Source: Rhizobium phaseoli
GTDB taxonomy: Bacteria > Pseudomonadota > Alphaproteobacteria > Rhizobiales > Rhizobiaceae
DNA: 64,000 nt
NCBI RefSeq assembly: GCF_010668805.1
Contig: NZ_WUFT01000013.1
Location: forward strand, 124,001 to 188,000
Reading direction: 5' to 3'
In this document: in pieces, positions 26,639-35,285 of the stretch
Layout: each line of letters starts with the position of its first letter
Numbering within the stretch: position 1 is the first letter of the stretch
Position numbers and translations under genes: made by a program
Notes under the pieces: model-generated
Seen by the model: the letters and a program-made list of their open reading frames with translations, nothing else
What the model was told of the DNA's origin: nothing
Database searches by the model: none

Positions 26639-27540
26639 TTCGCCCCCCAATACTTATCGATGTAGCGCTGGATTTCGGCACGCATGAAGGTGCCGCTGTG
26701 ATCCGCCTTGTCCTCCCAGGCGAAGACGCAGGTGGTCATGATACCGTCGAAGCCGATCTCGGCGAGCGTGCCGAAGAAGTCGTCCCACGGAACCTCGCCC
26801 TGACCGATATTGAGGTGCTGGTGCACCCGGGCGTTGGTGCCGGGCGGATTGAGGATATAACGAAGGCCCGACGAAGCCTTGTGGTTGAACGTGTCGCCGA
26901 CATGGACATGCGCCAGCACGTCTTTCGCCTCGCGCAGCATCGCCTTGGTATCGTCGCCGAAATAGAAGGTGTGCGGGGCGCAATAGAGGAACTTGACGCT
27001 CTTCGAATTGACGGTGCGGATGATGTCGAGCGCCGGCTGCAGCGTCTCGCACCAGTCTTCCGGATGGGGTTCGACATGGAGCTGAATGCCCTCGCGCTCA
27101 AGGATCGGCACCAGTGCCTCCATCGAGCGCCACCAGGCATCTTCGCAGGCCTCGATCATCGAGCCGGTGTGGCAGCAATAGCAGGATCCCCTGTCCGGAT
27201 GCGGGCCGCGGCCGAACTCGGAATTCATCACGCTGACTTCCAGCTCGACGGCGATCTCGATGGCGCGTTTCCAGTGTTTGACGGCGGCCTGGCGTTCGGT
27301 CTCGTCGTTGGAGGCCCACCGGTACATCGGCAGCAGCGAGGCGATGCCGACATCGGCCTCTTTCAGCGCCTTCTTGAGCGTTTTAATGCGCTCCGGAAAG
27401 ACGCGCGGCGCCTTGAACCATTCGAGGAAATCTCCGCGCGGCGAGAGCTCGATCCAGTCGTAGCCGAGTTCCTTGACCTTCCTGGGCAACGCCTCGAGTG
27501 AGAGATGCCGATGCATGAACGGGTCGATTGCGATCTTCAT
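26635..27540 (-). CDS. Sugar phosphate isomerase/epimerase family protein (second TIM barrel)
   Basis: AP_endonuc_2-type protein, 301 residues, with GGAGG 5 bases before the ATG at 27540. The metal-ligand segments are VMNSEFGRG, QLHVEPHPEDW, FLYCAPHTFYFGDD and HVHVGDTFNH. A CYCCHTG cluster near residue 125 is unusual. It is the first catabolic gene after the transporter ATPase, 108 bases downstream of it, and overlaps the next MocA-type gene by 4 bases, so both enzymes are made together. Confidence 0.87.
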   Translation of the reverse strand: MKIAIDPFMHRHLSLEALPRKVKELGYDWIELSPRGDFLEWFKAPRVFPERIKTLKKALKEADVGIASLLPMYRWASNDETERQAAVKHWKRAIEIAVELEVSVMNSEFGRGPHPDRGSCYCCHTGSMIEACEDAWWRSMEALVPILEREGIQLHVEPHPEDWCETLQPALDIIRTVNSKSVKFLYCAPHTFYFGDDTKAMLREAKDVLAHVHVGDTFNHKASSGLRYILNPPGTNARVHQHLNIGQGEVPWDDFFGTLAEIGFDGIMTTCVFAWEDKADHSGTFMRAEIQRYIDKYWGAK

Positions 27541-27648
27541 TTTGACCTCCGGATTCCAGACATATTTTTCCTTCCCCGGCGGCGGTCTGTTCTGCCGCTG
27601 CCGGACGATGTGTGTTTTGTGCTGTGTCGTTTAGGGTGTCGTCAGCGG

Positions 27649-28470
27649 TTACTCGGCCGGCGACGAATGGTTCTCATGGCTGGCAATGTAAGTATCGATC
27701 TGAGCTTCGAGATCCGCCATGGTTTCCCCGCCGGCCATCAGGTCGGTAATCTCTTCGCGAGTCTTCTCGCCCCGGCGGAAATCGGCGGCGATCGCCCCGC
27801 GGATGAGCACGGCGAAGTGGTCACCCACCGCCATCGCATGCATGACCTGGTGGGTGATGAAGATCACCGCCAGACCCCGACGCTTCGCCTCGTTGACGAT
27901 CCGCAGCACGTGCGCCGCCTGCTTGACGCCGAGAGCGGCCGTCGGTTCGTCAAGGATCAGCACACGCGCGCCGAAATGAACGGCTCGGGCAATGGCAAGC
28001 GACTGGCGTTCGCCGCCGGAAAGCCCGCCGACGAGACGGTCGCCATCGTCGATCCGGGTGATACCGAAATCCTGCACGGCCTTGACGGCAATCTCGTTGG
28101 CCTTCCTGCGGTCATAGACTTTGAACGGACCCCAGCCCTTGGTCGGCTCGACGCCGACGAAGAAGGAGCGGCCGATCGACATCAGCGGAAAGGTGCCTCC
28201 GAATTGATGCACCGCCGAGATGCCCTTTTCCTGCGCATCACGCGGTCCGCTGAATTCGACCGGATTGCCATCCATCAGGATTGCGCCACGCGTCGGTTTG
28301 TGGACCCCGGCAAGCGTCTTGATCAGGGTCGATTTGCCGGCGCCGTTGTCGCCGAGCAGGCAGAGCACCTCGCCCGCACGGACCTTGAGCGAGATGTCAT
28401 GCAGCACGTCGATCGGGCCGAAGCTCTTGTCGACATTTTGAAGTTCAAGGATCGGAATATTGTCGGACAT
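27649..28470 (-). CDS. CUT2-type ABC transporter, single-domain ATP-binding protein (FrcA-like)
   Basis: A 273-residue ATPase with only one nucleotide-binding domain, like FrcA of the rhizobial fructose system and unlike the double RbsA at 15010. Walker A is GDNGAGKST, the signature LSGGERQSLAIARAV and Walker B DEPTAALGV. The ATG at 28470 (MSDNIPILE) is 8 bases after the permease stop. The frame is open further upstream, but that part lies inside the permease gene. It serves the two permeases and the binding protein encoded upstream. Confidence 0.92.
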   Translation of the reverse strand: MSDNIPILELQNVDKSFGPIDVLHDISLKVRAGEVLCLLGDNGAGKSTLIKTLAGVHKPTRGAILMDGNPVEFSGPRDAQEKGISAVHQFGGTFPLMSIGRSFFVGVEPTKGWGPFKVYDRRKANEIAVKAVQDFGITRIDDGDRLVGGLSGGERQSLAIARAVHFGARVLILDEPTAALGVKQAAHVLRIVNEAKRRGLAVIFITHQVMHAMAVGDHFAVLIRGAIAADFRRGEKTREEITDLMAGGETMADLEAQIDTYIASHENHSSPAE

Positions 28471-28478
28471 ATCGACGC

Positions 28479-29477
28479 TCACTTCTTTTTCTTCGGCACG
28501 AAGCTCAACGCCATCTGCCGGAAGGTGTTGTTCATCAGAACGGCGGCCATCAGCATCACACCGATAATCAGGTTGGACCAGTTGCGGTCGATGTTGGTGA
28601 AGTAGATGCCCTGGCTGACGACGGCGAAGGTCAGCGCGCCGAGAAAGATCCCGGCGACCGAACCGAAGCCGCCCGTGAGCAGCACGCCGCCCACCACGAT
28701 CGAGACGACCGTATTGAAGATGTAGTTCATGCCGCCCGAAACCTGTGCGGAATTGAACAGGATGGCGCCGCACATTCCGACGAAAGAGGCGGCCGTGCTC
28801 GACAGAATGAAGAGCACGATCCTCAGGCGATCGGTCGGGATGCCGGCATTGCGGGCGCTGACCTCGTCTCCGCCCATCGCGGCGATCCAGTTGCCATAGC
28901 GCGTTGCGTGCAGCACGAAACCAAAGACCACCGTCAGCGCCAGCCACCACAGGATGATCACCTGGAATTTGCCGTGGATGAGGTCGCCGAACACCATCTT
29001 GGCCCAGGCCGGGGCGTTGAGCGGAACCGAAGCGGCCCCGGTCAGGATGACGGATCCGGCAAGAACGAGCCCCTGCACCGCAACCAGCGTGCCGAGTGTG
29101 ATGATCAGCGAGGGCACGCTGGTGCGCACCGCCAGGAGGCCGTTGATCAGCCCGACGAGAACGCCGATGGCGAGCACGCCGAGCATGCCGATGACGATCG
29201 GCAACTCGTAATAGCCCGAGAGGATGGCGATCGTCATCGAGCCCGCTGGGATCATCGCGCCGATCGAGATATCGAGCTCGCCTGATATCATCAGCAGGCC
29301 GACAGGCAGGGCGACGATGCCGAGATTGGCGGCGAAATTGACCCAGCTTGCGGCGCCGAAGAGCGTACCAAGGCTGACTCCGCCGAAGGCGACATAGAAG
29401 GCGATCACCGCGATGAAGCTCAATACGGCACCGAATTCCGGGCGGCGTACAAAGTGTCCAATGGAAAAGCCGTTCAT
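28479..29477 (-). CDS. CUT2-type ABC transporter permease (second of a tandem pair)
   Basis: BPD_transp_2 membrane protein, 332 residues from the ATG at 29477 after GAGGGCGGG. It has the GELDISIGAMIPAG motif, SARNAGIPTDRLR and VVGGVLLTGGFGSVAG. The C-terminus ends in a KKKK tail after MALSFV. It is strongly similar throughout to the neighbouring permease at 29488-30534, pointing to an old tandem duplication that gives a heterodimeric channel. Confidence 0.92.
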   Translation of the reverse strand: MNGFSIGHFVRRPEFGAVLSFIAVIAFYVAFGGVSLGTLFGAASWVNFAANLGIVALPVGLLMISGELDISIGAMIPAGSMTIAILSGYYELPIVIGMLGVLAIGVLVGLINGLLAVRTSVPSLIITLGTLVAVQGLVLAGSVILTGAASVPLNAPAWAKMVFGDLIHGKFQVIILWWLALTVVFGFVLHATRYGNWIAAMGGDEVSARNAGIPTDRLRIVLFILSSTAASFVGMCGAILFNSAQVSGGMNYIFNTVVSIVVGGVLLTGGFGSVAGIFLGALTFAVVSQGIYFTNIDRNWSNLIIGVMLMAAVLMNNTFRQMALSFVPKKKK

Positions 29478-29487
29478 CTTCCCGCCC

Positions 29488-30534
29488 TCACTTCTTCTTT
29501 TTCGCGGCATAGGACATCGCCATCAGCCGGAACTTGTCGTTCATCATCACGGCGAGCAGCAGGAGCGCGCCGATGATGACGCTGCCGAGGTTCGGGTCTA
29601 TGCCGGTGAAATAGATGCCCTGATTGACGATCGCGAAGGTGAGCGTGCCGAAGACGATGCCCACCACCGATCCGGCGCCGCCGGTCAGAAGCACGCCGCC
29701 GATCACCACGCACATGATCGAGTTGAAGATGAAGGATTGCCCACCGAGCACCTGCGCGCTTTGATAGACAAGCACCTGGCTGACGCCGACGAAGGCGGCG
29801 GAAAAGCCGGACAGCATGTAGAGGGCGATGGTCAGCTTTTCCGTCGGAATGCCGGCGTTGCGGGCCGAGACCTTGTCGCCGCCGAGAGCGAAGATCCAGT
29901 TGCCGACCGGTGAGATGTGCAGCAGGCAGAAGAACGCCGCCGCAAACAGGATCCACCAGAAGATCGTCACCTGGAACATGCCGCCGATAAAATCGCCGAG
30001 GATCGCTTTGACGGTTGGGCTTGGCACCAGCGATACGCCGGTGCTGCCGGCGATCAGCACGGTGAAGCCCAGCGTCAGCCCCATGACGCCGAACATCGAG
30101 CCGATGGTGACGATCAGGGACGGGACGCGGGTGCGGTTGACGAGGTAACCGTTGAAAAAGCCGACGATGAGCCCGACGCCCAGGCCGGCGGAAATCCCGA
30201 CGATTTCGGGCAGGCCGTAATGGCCGGATATGATCGCTACCGTCAGGGATGATGCCGGGATCACCGCGCCGATCGAGAGGTCCATCTCGCCTGCGATCAT
30301 CAGGAGCCCGATCGGCAGTGCGACGATGCCGATCTCGGCCGCGACGTTCAGCCAGCTTGCATAGCCCGCAGCCGACAGGAAGACCTTGCCGCCCAGCAGG
30401 GCGAAGAAGACGAACACCGCAATCAAGCCCAGCAACGATCCCGCTTCAGGGCGCCGGGAAAGCTGACCGATGGTCGCTTTGGCATGGCCGCCCGAAGGAA
30501 GCGAAGAGGCGAGGACATCGTTTCTCGCGTTCAT
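29488..30534 (-). CDS. CUT2-type ABC transporter permease (first of a tandem pair)
   Basis: BPD_transp_2 membrane protein, 348 residues from the ATG at 30534. It shows GEMDLSIGAVIPAS, SARNAGIPTEKLT, VIGGVLLTGGAGSVVG and again a C-terminal KKKK tail after MAMSYA. Ten hydrophobic segments are visible. It follows the binding protein gene, from which it is separated by a stable hairpin at 30592-30622, and it precedes its paralogue by 10 bases. The N-terminus has about 20 extra hydrophilic residues. Confidence 0.92.
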   Translation of the reverse strand: MNARNDVLASSLPSGGHAKATIGQLSRRPEAGSLLGLIAVFVFFALLGGKVFLSAAGYASWLNVAAEIGIVALPIGLLMIAGEMDLSIGAVIPASSLTVAIISGHYGLPEIVGISAGLGVGLIVGFFNGYLVNRTRVPSLIVTIGSMFGVMGLTLGFTVLIAGSTGVSLVPSPTVKAILGDFIGGMFQVTIFWWILFAAAFFCLLHISPVGNWIFALGGDKVSARNAGIPTEKLTIALYMLSGFSAAFVGVSQVLVYQSAQVLGGQSFIFNSIMCVVIGGVLLTGGAGSVVGIVFGTLTFAIVNQGIYFTGIDPNLGSVIIGALLLLAVMMNDKFRLMAMSYAAKKKK

Positions 30535-30591
30535 TTGACACCACCAATAAAGTCGCATGACCGATGACGGCCGGCGCTTTTTGAAAGAATG

Positions 30592-30622
30592 GAAGCTGCC
30601 CGCGTGAGGGGCAGGCAGCTTC
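30592..30622 (-). terminator. Hairpin between binding-protein and permease genes
   Basis: GAAGCTGCC and GGCAGCTTC form a 9-bp stem around a 13-base loop, just downstream of the binding protein stop on the leftward strand. It is followed by CATTCTTTC rather than a pure T run. Such structures commonly protect the abundant binding-protein mRNA and partly terminate transcription before the permeases. Confidence 0.6.
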
Positions 30623-30641
30623 ACGACGTTCGGCCGATCCC

Positions 30642-31616
30642 TTAGCGGGCGCCGGCCTTCACGCCAGCCAGGGTGGCGTCGACGTTCGAGGCGTCGATGA
30701 CGCCGGGACCGGTGAGAATTTCCCGGGTCGGCACGGTGAGGCCGTAATTGACGTTGCCGTTCAGGATGGAGACGGCCAGGTAGCCCTGCAGGTAACCCTG
30801 CTGGTCGATCGCGCAAAGCTGGCTGCCGCTCTTGATGTTGTTCAGAACGGTTTCATCCATGTTCATGCCGCAGACCTTGACCTGTCCCTGCTTGCCGGCC
30901 TGAGTCACCCCGTTGACCGCCGAATTCGTATCGACGTTGCCGATCGCGAAAACCGCTTTGATCTCCGGATGCTGCAGAAGGTGCGCTTTGAGGGCCTGCG
31001 CCACGGCGGTCGCCGAACCGAATGAGGTTGCCGGCAGCGGCAGCGACGAACCGGCGCCGCCACCTTCGGTCACACCATCTGTCATGCCTTTGCAGAACGC
31101 TTCGATGTTTGCAGCACCCGGCAGCGTGTTGAGGCAGACAGCATTCTTCAGGTCATGTTTGGCAAAATAAGTGCCCGCTGCCTTGCCGGAGAGATAGTCG
31201 TTGGAGCCGACATAGTTCATCGCACCAAGGCGATCGGCAGCTTCGATGCCGCCGGCATTATAGATGACCAGCGGAATTTTCTTGTCGACGACCGCCTTGA
31301 AGGCAGGGTCCATGGCCTCCGGCACCCAGTCTGGGCCGACGATTGCATCGGCGCCCTGGTCGATGGCCTGACGGATCAGCTCGGCCGCATCGACGCCAAG
31401 ATTGTCGTAGTTCTGAGGCCCGAGCCAGACGACCTTGCCGCCCTGGGCTTCTGCGACCTTGCCGGCATCCTCGGCGCCACGCTTGACGATCGACCAGAAC
31501 GGATCGTCCGGCTTGCCGCCCACAACGAAGATGTTGGCGGCCATAACGGCCGTGGCAGTGCAGGTCACGATGGCGGCAGCCGATACGGTTGCCGCGAGGC
31601 GGCGAAATTTAGTCAT
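30642..31616 (-). CDS. CUT2-type ABC transporter, periplasmic sugar/polyol-binding protein
   Basis: Peripla_BP_4-type protein, 324 residues. The ATG at 31616 follows AGGGAGGA and starts a signal peptide ending AVMA (residue 26). The mature part has FVVGGKPDDPFWSIVKRGAE, LIRQAIDQGADAIVGPDW and the hinge region DQQGYLQGYLAV. It is the first gene of the leftward transporter and catabolic operon. Ligand unknown; the two MocA-type dehydrogenases and two isomerase-like barrels downstream favour an inositol-like polyol or a glycoside. Confidence 0.92.
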   Translation of the reverse strand: MTKFRRLAATVSAAAIVTCTATAVMAANIFVVGGKPDDPFWSIVKRGAEDAGKVAEAQGGKVVWLGPQNYDNLGVDAAELIRQAIDQGADAIVGPDWVPEAMDPAFKAVVDKKIPLVIYNAGGIEAADRLGAMNYVGSNDYLSGKAAGTYFAKHDLKNAVCLNTLPGAANIEAFCKGMTDGVTEGGGAGSSLPLPATSFGSATAVAQALKAHLLQHPEIKAVFAIGNVDTNSAVNGVTQAGKQGQVKVCGMNMDETVLNNIKSGSQLCAIDQQGYLQGYLAVSILNGNVNYGLTVPTREILTGPGVIDASNVDATLAGVKAGAR

Positions 31617-31718
31617 CTCAATTTCCTCCCTTGGCCCGCCTCCCTGGCCTGACCGTGAAGAGAAACATATCACCGCTTGAAATTCTCGAAATGTGAAATC
31701 ATAGTAAACATGCATAAA

Positions 31719-31747
31719 GTATCACGGAGTATCAGTCATAATGATAC
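31719..31747. promoter_or_regulatory. GTATCA repeats, candidate LacI-type operator
   Basis: GTATCA occurs at 31719 and 31729, exactly 10 bases (about one helical turn) apart, and the inverse TGATAC at 31742. The last two form GTATCA-N7-TGATAC. They lie between the LacI-family gene at 31776 and the divergent binding protein start at 31616, the expected place for an autoregulated operator. Confidence 0.5.
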
Positions 31748-31775
31748 GAATGCTCTGACGATGGAGGGAATGATC

Positions 31776-32810
31776 ATGCGGCGGCCGACTATCTCCGATC
31801 TTGCCAAGGAGGCCGATGTCTCCATTGCGACCGTCAATCGGATTCTGGCCGGCACCGCCTCCGTCAAAGGCACGACCGTGCAGCGCGTCCAGGCCGCCGC
31901 GGAGCGGATCGGCTTCTACGGCGCCGGCGCCATCGAGGATCGGCTGCGCAAGTCGGTGCCGAAATACCGGCTTGGCTTTCTGCTGCAGCAATCCAGCCGT
32001 GAGCTCTACCAGCTGTTCGGCAAGAAAATCGTCGAGGCATGCCGCGCCAGGCGCGACGAAGTCATCGACCCGGTGGTCGATTTCGTGGATCTCCTGACCC
32101 CGGAGAATATAGCCGGCCGGCTCAAGGCGCTCGGTGCAAACTGCGACGCCGTCGCCGTGGTCGCCGCCGATCATCCGGTGATCGCCCAGGCCATCCGTGA
32201 GCTGCACGAGAAGGGTAAGCCGGTCATCGCCTATATTACCGACCAATCCGCCCGGGAACGGGCCGCTTATGTCGGAGCCGACAATTGGAAAATGGGACGG
32301 ACGGCGGCATGGCTGATCTCGAACATGACCCACGGGCCGGGGCGCATTGCCGTCTTCATCGGCAACCATCGTTACCAGTGTCAGGACGTCTCCGATGCAA
32401 GCTTCCGCTCCTATGTGCGCGAACATGCGCCGCATCTGACCATCGAGGACAGCCGTCCCACGCACGAAGAGCCGAACGAGGCCTACCGGATGGTCAAGGA
32501 ACTCCTGGCGACGACGGATGACCTCACCGGCATCCTGATCGTCGGCGGCGGCATTTCGGGGGTATTGCGGGCGCTGAGGGAAGTGCCGCAGGAGCGGCGC
32601 CGAAGCATCCGCCTCGTCTGCCGGGATATTGGTCCGGAGACGCGAAAGGGCCTGTCAGAGGGGATGATTACCGCGGCCCTCTGTCATCCGCTGGAACAGA
32701 CGTCGACGGCTCTGGTCGAGACGATGATCGAGACGATCACGCAGGGCGCTTCGGGTGGTACGATTCAGCGCACCATTACCTTCGAAATCGTGACGCCCGA
32801 GAATATCTGA
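31776..32810 (+). CDS. LacI-family transcriptional regulator
   Basis: About 344 residues when started at the ATG at 31776, which has GGAGGG 6 bases upstream; ATGs at 31761 and 31770 are in frame. The LacI helix-turn-helix and hinge sit at residues 2-55 (TISDLAKEADVSIATVNRIL), followed by a sugar-binding-protein-like effector domain (YRLGFLLQQSS, DAVAVVAADHPVI, YVGADNWKMGRTAAWL, GILIVGGGISGVL). It resembles regulators that bind polyols or sugars. It is divergent from the leftward operon and should control it. Confidence 0.9.
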   Translation: MRRPTISDLAKEADVSIATVNRILAGTASVKGTTVQRVQAAAERIGFYGAGAIEDRLRKSVPKYRLGFLLQQSSRELYQLFGKKIVEACRARRDEVIDPVVDFVDLLTPENIAGRLKALGANCDAVAVVAADHPVIAQAIRELHEKGKPVIAYITDQSARERAAYVGADNWKMGRTAAWLISNMTHGPGRIAVFIGNHRYQCQDVSDASFRSYVREHAPHLTIEDSRPTHEEPNEAYRMVKELLATTDDLTGILIVGGGISGVLRALREVPQERRRSIRLVCRDIGPETRKGLSEGMITAALCHPLEQTSTALVETMIETITQGASGGTIQRTITFEIVTPENI

Positions 32811-32817
32811 AATGCCG

Positions 32818-32845
32818 CGGTCGCGGGCGGCAAAGCCCGCGACCG
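32818..32845. terminator. Strong hairpin between convergent genes
   Basis: CGGTCGCGGGC and GCCCGCGACCG form a perfect 11-bp GC-rich stem with a 6-base loop, between the LacI-type gene and the RraA-type gene that converge here. A short A run follows on the plus strand but no T run, so it is at best a bidirectional terminator with weak intrinsic features. Confidence 0.55.
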
Positions 32846-32889
32846 GAAAAAGCGGCGCGGGCTTAGCAAAAGGTCATCCGTGTATCGTC

Positions 32890-33564
32890 TCAGATGTCGA
32901 CGACAAGGCCCTTGGCTTTCAGCACCGGCGCCAGATTGCTGACCTCGATAACCGATTTCCCCGCCTTGTAGGCGGCGATATAGCCGGCTTCGGCATCTTC
33001 GCGGGCCTGCGAGAGTCTGGCTGCTTCCTGCGCTTCCTGCCTGCGCACGACCACCAGGCCGTCGGCATCGCCGACGATGATGTCGCCTGGATTGATGGTT
33101 TCGCCGCCGACGATGATCGGGTCGTTCACCGCCGCAATGGTTTCTTTCACCGTGCCCTTGATGCAGACGCTGAGCGAGAAGACCGGGAAACCGAGTTCCC
33201 GCAGCTGCAGCGTGTCGCGCACGCCGGTGTCGGTGACGAGACCGCCGATGCCCTTCGCCAGGCAGGCATTGGCAAGCACATCGCCGAAGGACCCGGCTTC
33301 CTCGTATTCGCCCGCCGAGACGACGATGATATCGCCGGGTTTTGCATAGTTGATGGCGAGCTGCAGCATGATGTTGTCGCGCGGCGCGCATTTGACCGTA
33401 AAGGCCGGACCGCAGAGTTTCATGCGGTAGTCGACGGGCTTGAGGCGGGAGGAAAGTGCGCCGCGGCGCCCCTGGGCTTCGTGGATGGTCGCGGGCGAAA
33501 ATTTCGAAACGGCCTCGATGTCGGCTTTGCTGGGCCGTTCAGCGATGTCTTTTATATGAATCAT
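32890..33564 (-). CDS. RraA / 4-carboxy-4-hydroxy-2-oxoadipate (HMG/CHA) aldolase family protein
   Basis: A 224-residue protein of the RraA-like fold. It carries LVTDTGVRDTLQLRELGFPV, the R-D pair used for metal and substrate contact in HMG/CHA aldolases, and NPGDIIVGDADGLVVV. It could cleave a 4-hydroxy-2-oxo acid to pyruvate or oxaloacetate, rather than regulate RNase E. I start it at the ATG at 33564 (MIHIKDIAERP); an ATG at 33597 would add 11 residues across the upstream hairpin. It lies at the end of the second amino acid transporter operon. Confidence 0.85.
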   Translation of the reverse strand: MIHIKDIAERPSKADIEAVSKFSPATIHEAQGRRGALSSRLKPVDYRMKLCGPAFTVKCAPRDNIMLQLAINYAKPGDIIVVSAGEYEEAGSFGDVLANACLAKGIGGLVTDTGVRDTLQLRELGFPVFSLSVCIKGTVKETIAAVNDPIIVGGETINPGDIIVGDADGLVVVRRQEAQEAARLSQAREDAEAGYIAAYKAGKSVIEVSNLAPVLKAKGLVVDI

Positions 33565-33584
33565 AGGTGCCTCACATCGTTGGT

Positions 33585-33609
33585 AGACGGCGGGCAAATC
33601 CCGCCGTCT
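33585..33609. terminator. Hairpin between the binding-protein gene and the RraA-type gene
   Basis: AGACGGCGGG and CCCGCCGTCT form a perfect 10-bp stem with a 5-base loop. It follows the leftward binding protein gene and no long T run is present. It could stabilise the binding-protein transcript or limit read-through into the RraA-type gene. Confidence 0.5.
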
Positions 33610-33652
33610 TATCTCGGTTGAATGTCTTCGGGAGGTTCCGAGACCGGTCGGT

Positions 33653-34489
33653 CTACGGGATCGGGTCGAATTTCAGCTGCGCGAGCGGCACGACTTTGTC
33701 GGTGCGGGTCATCTTGTACTCGGTGTTCGGGCCGAGCCACTTGTCCCAGATCTTGTTGATTTCACCGGACTCGTCGAGCTTGTGGAGGATTTCGTTGATC
33801 TTGGCGGTCAGCGCCGGCTGATCCTTGGCCATGCCGATGCCGATCGGCTGATAGAGCATCGGCTCCTCGATCATCCGCATTTCCTTGCCCTTGCTCTTCG
33901 ATTCATTGACGAACTTGGTCGTCGTCATGGTGTTGGCCACCATGCCGCGCGCCTTGCCCTGCTGAACGGCGAGATAGGCCGAGGCGGTGTCCTGGAAGGT
34001 CAGCGGATCGGATTTGTTGAGCTTGATCGACATCTCAGATGTCGAGCCCTTGGTCGAGGCGAGGCGCTGGCCGGCGTAATCGGCCTTCTGCTTGCCGGCA
34101 TCGTCGGCCGGCACGATCAGCATTTCCTTGGCGAGATAATAGGGATCGCTGAACTGGATCTGCTCGGCGCGGCTCACCGTATAGGCGAGGTTTGCAACGG
34201 TGATGTCGACGCGGCCGAGCTTGACCTCGGGCACACGGGCTTCGACCGAAACCGGCTTGATTTCAGCCTTGACGCCCAATTCCTTGGCGATGGCGCCGCA
34301 GAGATCGACGTCGAAACCGGCCATTTCGCGGGTCTTCGGATCCGGCGAAGCAAAGGGGGGAACGTCGGCGAAAGTCGCGCAGCGCAGGGTCTTTGCCGAC
34401 ATGATCGTGTCGAGCTGATCGGCTTTCGCGGGCAAGGCGGCTGCCATGCCGGCGAATGCGACGGTGAGGCTTAGGTATTTCCAGTTCAT
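33653..34489 (-). CDS. Polar amino acid ABC transporter, periplasmic binding protein (second system)
   Basis: SBP_bac_3 protein, 278 residues. The ATG at 34489 has GGAG 7 bases upstream and begins a signal peptide ending PAKA (residue 23). Visible family pieces are LRCATFADVPPFAS, MAGFDVDLCGAIAKEL, GRVDITVANLAYT and RAEQIQFSDPYY. It follows the ATPase gene by 31 bases. The order SDR - permease - permease - ATPase - binding protein is unusual, with the binding protein last among the transporter genes. Ligand unknown; the adjacent 5-oxoprolinase-like operon makes a glutamate-related compound possible. Confidence 0.92.
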   Translation of the reverse strand: MNWKYLSLTVAFAGMAAALPAKADQLDTIMSAKTLRCATFADVPPFASPDPKTREMAGFDVDLCGAIAKELGVKAEIKPVSVEARVPEVKLGRVDITVANLAYTVSRAEQIQFSDPYYLAKEMLIVPADDAGKQKADYAGQRLASTKGSTSEMSIKLNKSDPLTFQDTASAYLAVQQGKARGMVANTMTTTKFVNESKSKGKEMRMIEEPMLYQPIGIGMAKDQPALTAKINEILHKLDESGEINKIWDKWLGPNTEYKMTRTDKVVPLAQLKFDPIP

Positions 34490-34520
34490 TGCTGTTCTCC
34501 TTTGTTTTTGGTGGTTGGTC

Positions 34521-35285
34521 TCAATGCCTGAGATCAGCGAGGAAACGCTGAGCCCGGGGATGGGTTGGATTGCTGAAGAAGTCTTCAGGTTTCGCCGTTT
34601 CGATGATCTGGCCGGCATCGATGAACCAGATCCGGTCGGCGACGTCGCGCGCGAAACCCATTTCATGGGTGACGCACAGCATGGTCATGCCTTCGGAGGC
34701 CAGGCTTTTCATGACAGCGAGCACCTCGCCGACCATCTCGGGATCGAGCGCGCTGGTCGGTTCGTCGAACAGCATCACCGGCGGTTCCATGGCCAGAGCA
34801 CGGGCGATCGCCACCCGCTGCTGCTGGCCGCCCGACAGCTGGCCGGGGTAGGCGCGGGCCTTGTCGGCGAGACCGACCCGGTCGAGCAGCTTAAGGGCCT
34901 TTTCGTGCGCGACATCGGCCGCGACGCCCTTCACCCGGATCGGCGACATCGATACGTTTTCGGCGACCGAGAGATGCGGAAACAGGTTGAAGTTCTGGAA
35001 TACGAAGCCGATCCGGCTGCGCATCGCGTTGAGTGCCTTTGCCCGCATGGAGGCGTGAATGTTCTGTCCGTCGAGCGTGATCGATCCGCTGTTGATCTCC
35101 TCAAGGCGATTGATCGTGCGGATCAGCGTCGATTTTCCCGAACCGGACGGTCCGCAGATGACCACCACTTCGCCGCGCGTGACCTCAGCATCGATGTCCT
35201 TCAGGACCGGATAGTCGCCATAGCTCTTGCAGACCTGCGAAAGCCGGATCATCTGCGATTCCTGCGTTGAAACGGACATGGTCAT
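34521..35285 (-). CDS. Polar amino acid ABC transporter, ATP-binding protein (second system)
   Basis: A 254-residue HisP/GlnQ-type ATPase from the ATG at 35285; later in-frame ATGs at 35279 and at MIRLSQVC are possible. Walker A is GPSGSGKST, Q loop VFQNFNLFPHLSV, signature LSGGQQQRVAIARAL, Walker B with DEPTSALDPEM and the switch region CVTHEMGFA. It overlaps the upstream permease stop by 4 bases, so the two are coupled. The frame stays open far upstream inside that permease gene, which is not coding in this frame. Confidence 0.93.
   Translation of the reverse strand: MTMSVSTQESQMIRLSQVCKSYGDYPVLKDIDAEVTRGEVVVICGPSGSGKSTLIRTINRLEEINSGSITLDGQNIHASMRAKALNAMRSRIGFVFQNFNLFPHLSVAENVSMSPIRVKGVAADVAHEKALKLLDRVGLADKARAYPGQLSGGQQQRVAIARALAMEPPVMLFDEPTSALDPEMVGEVLAVMKSLASEGMTMLCVTHEMGFARDVADRIWFIDAGQIIETAKPEDFFSNPTHPRAQRFLADLRH

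Noticed and set aside
32890..33564. RNase E inhibitor RraA as the name of this gene
   Set aside because: The fold is shared, but the catabolic context and the aldolase-type R-D residues favour the HMG/CHA aldolase group.
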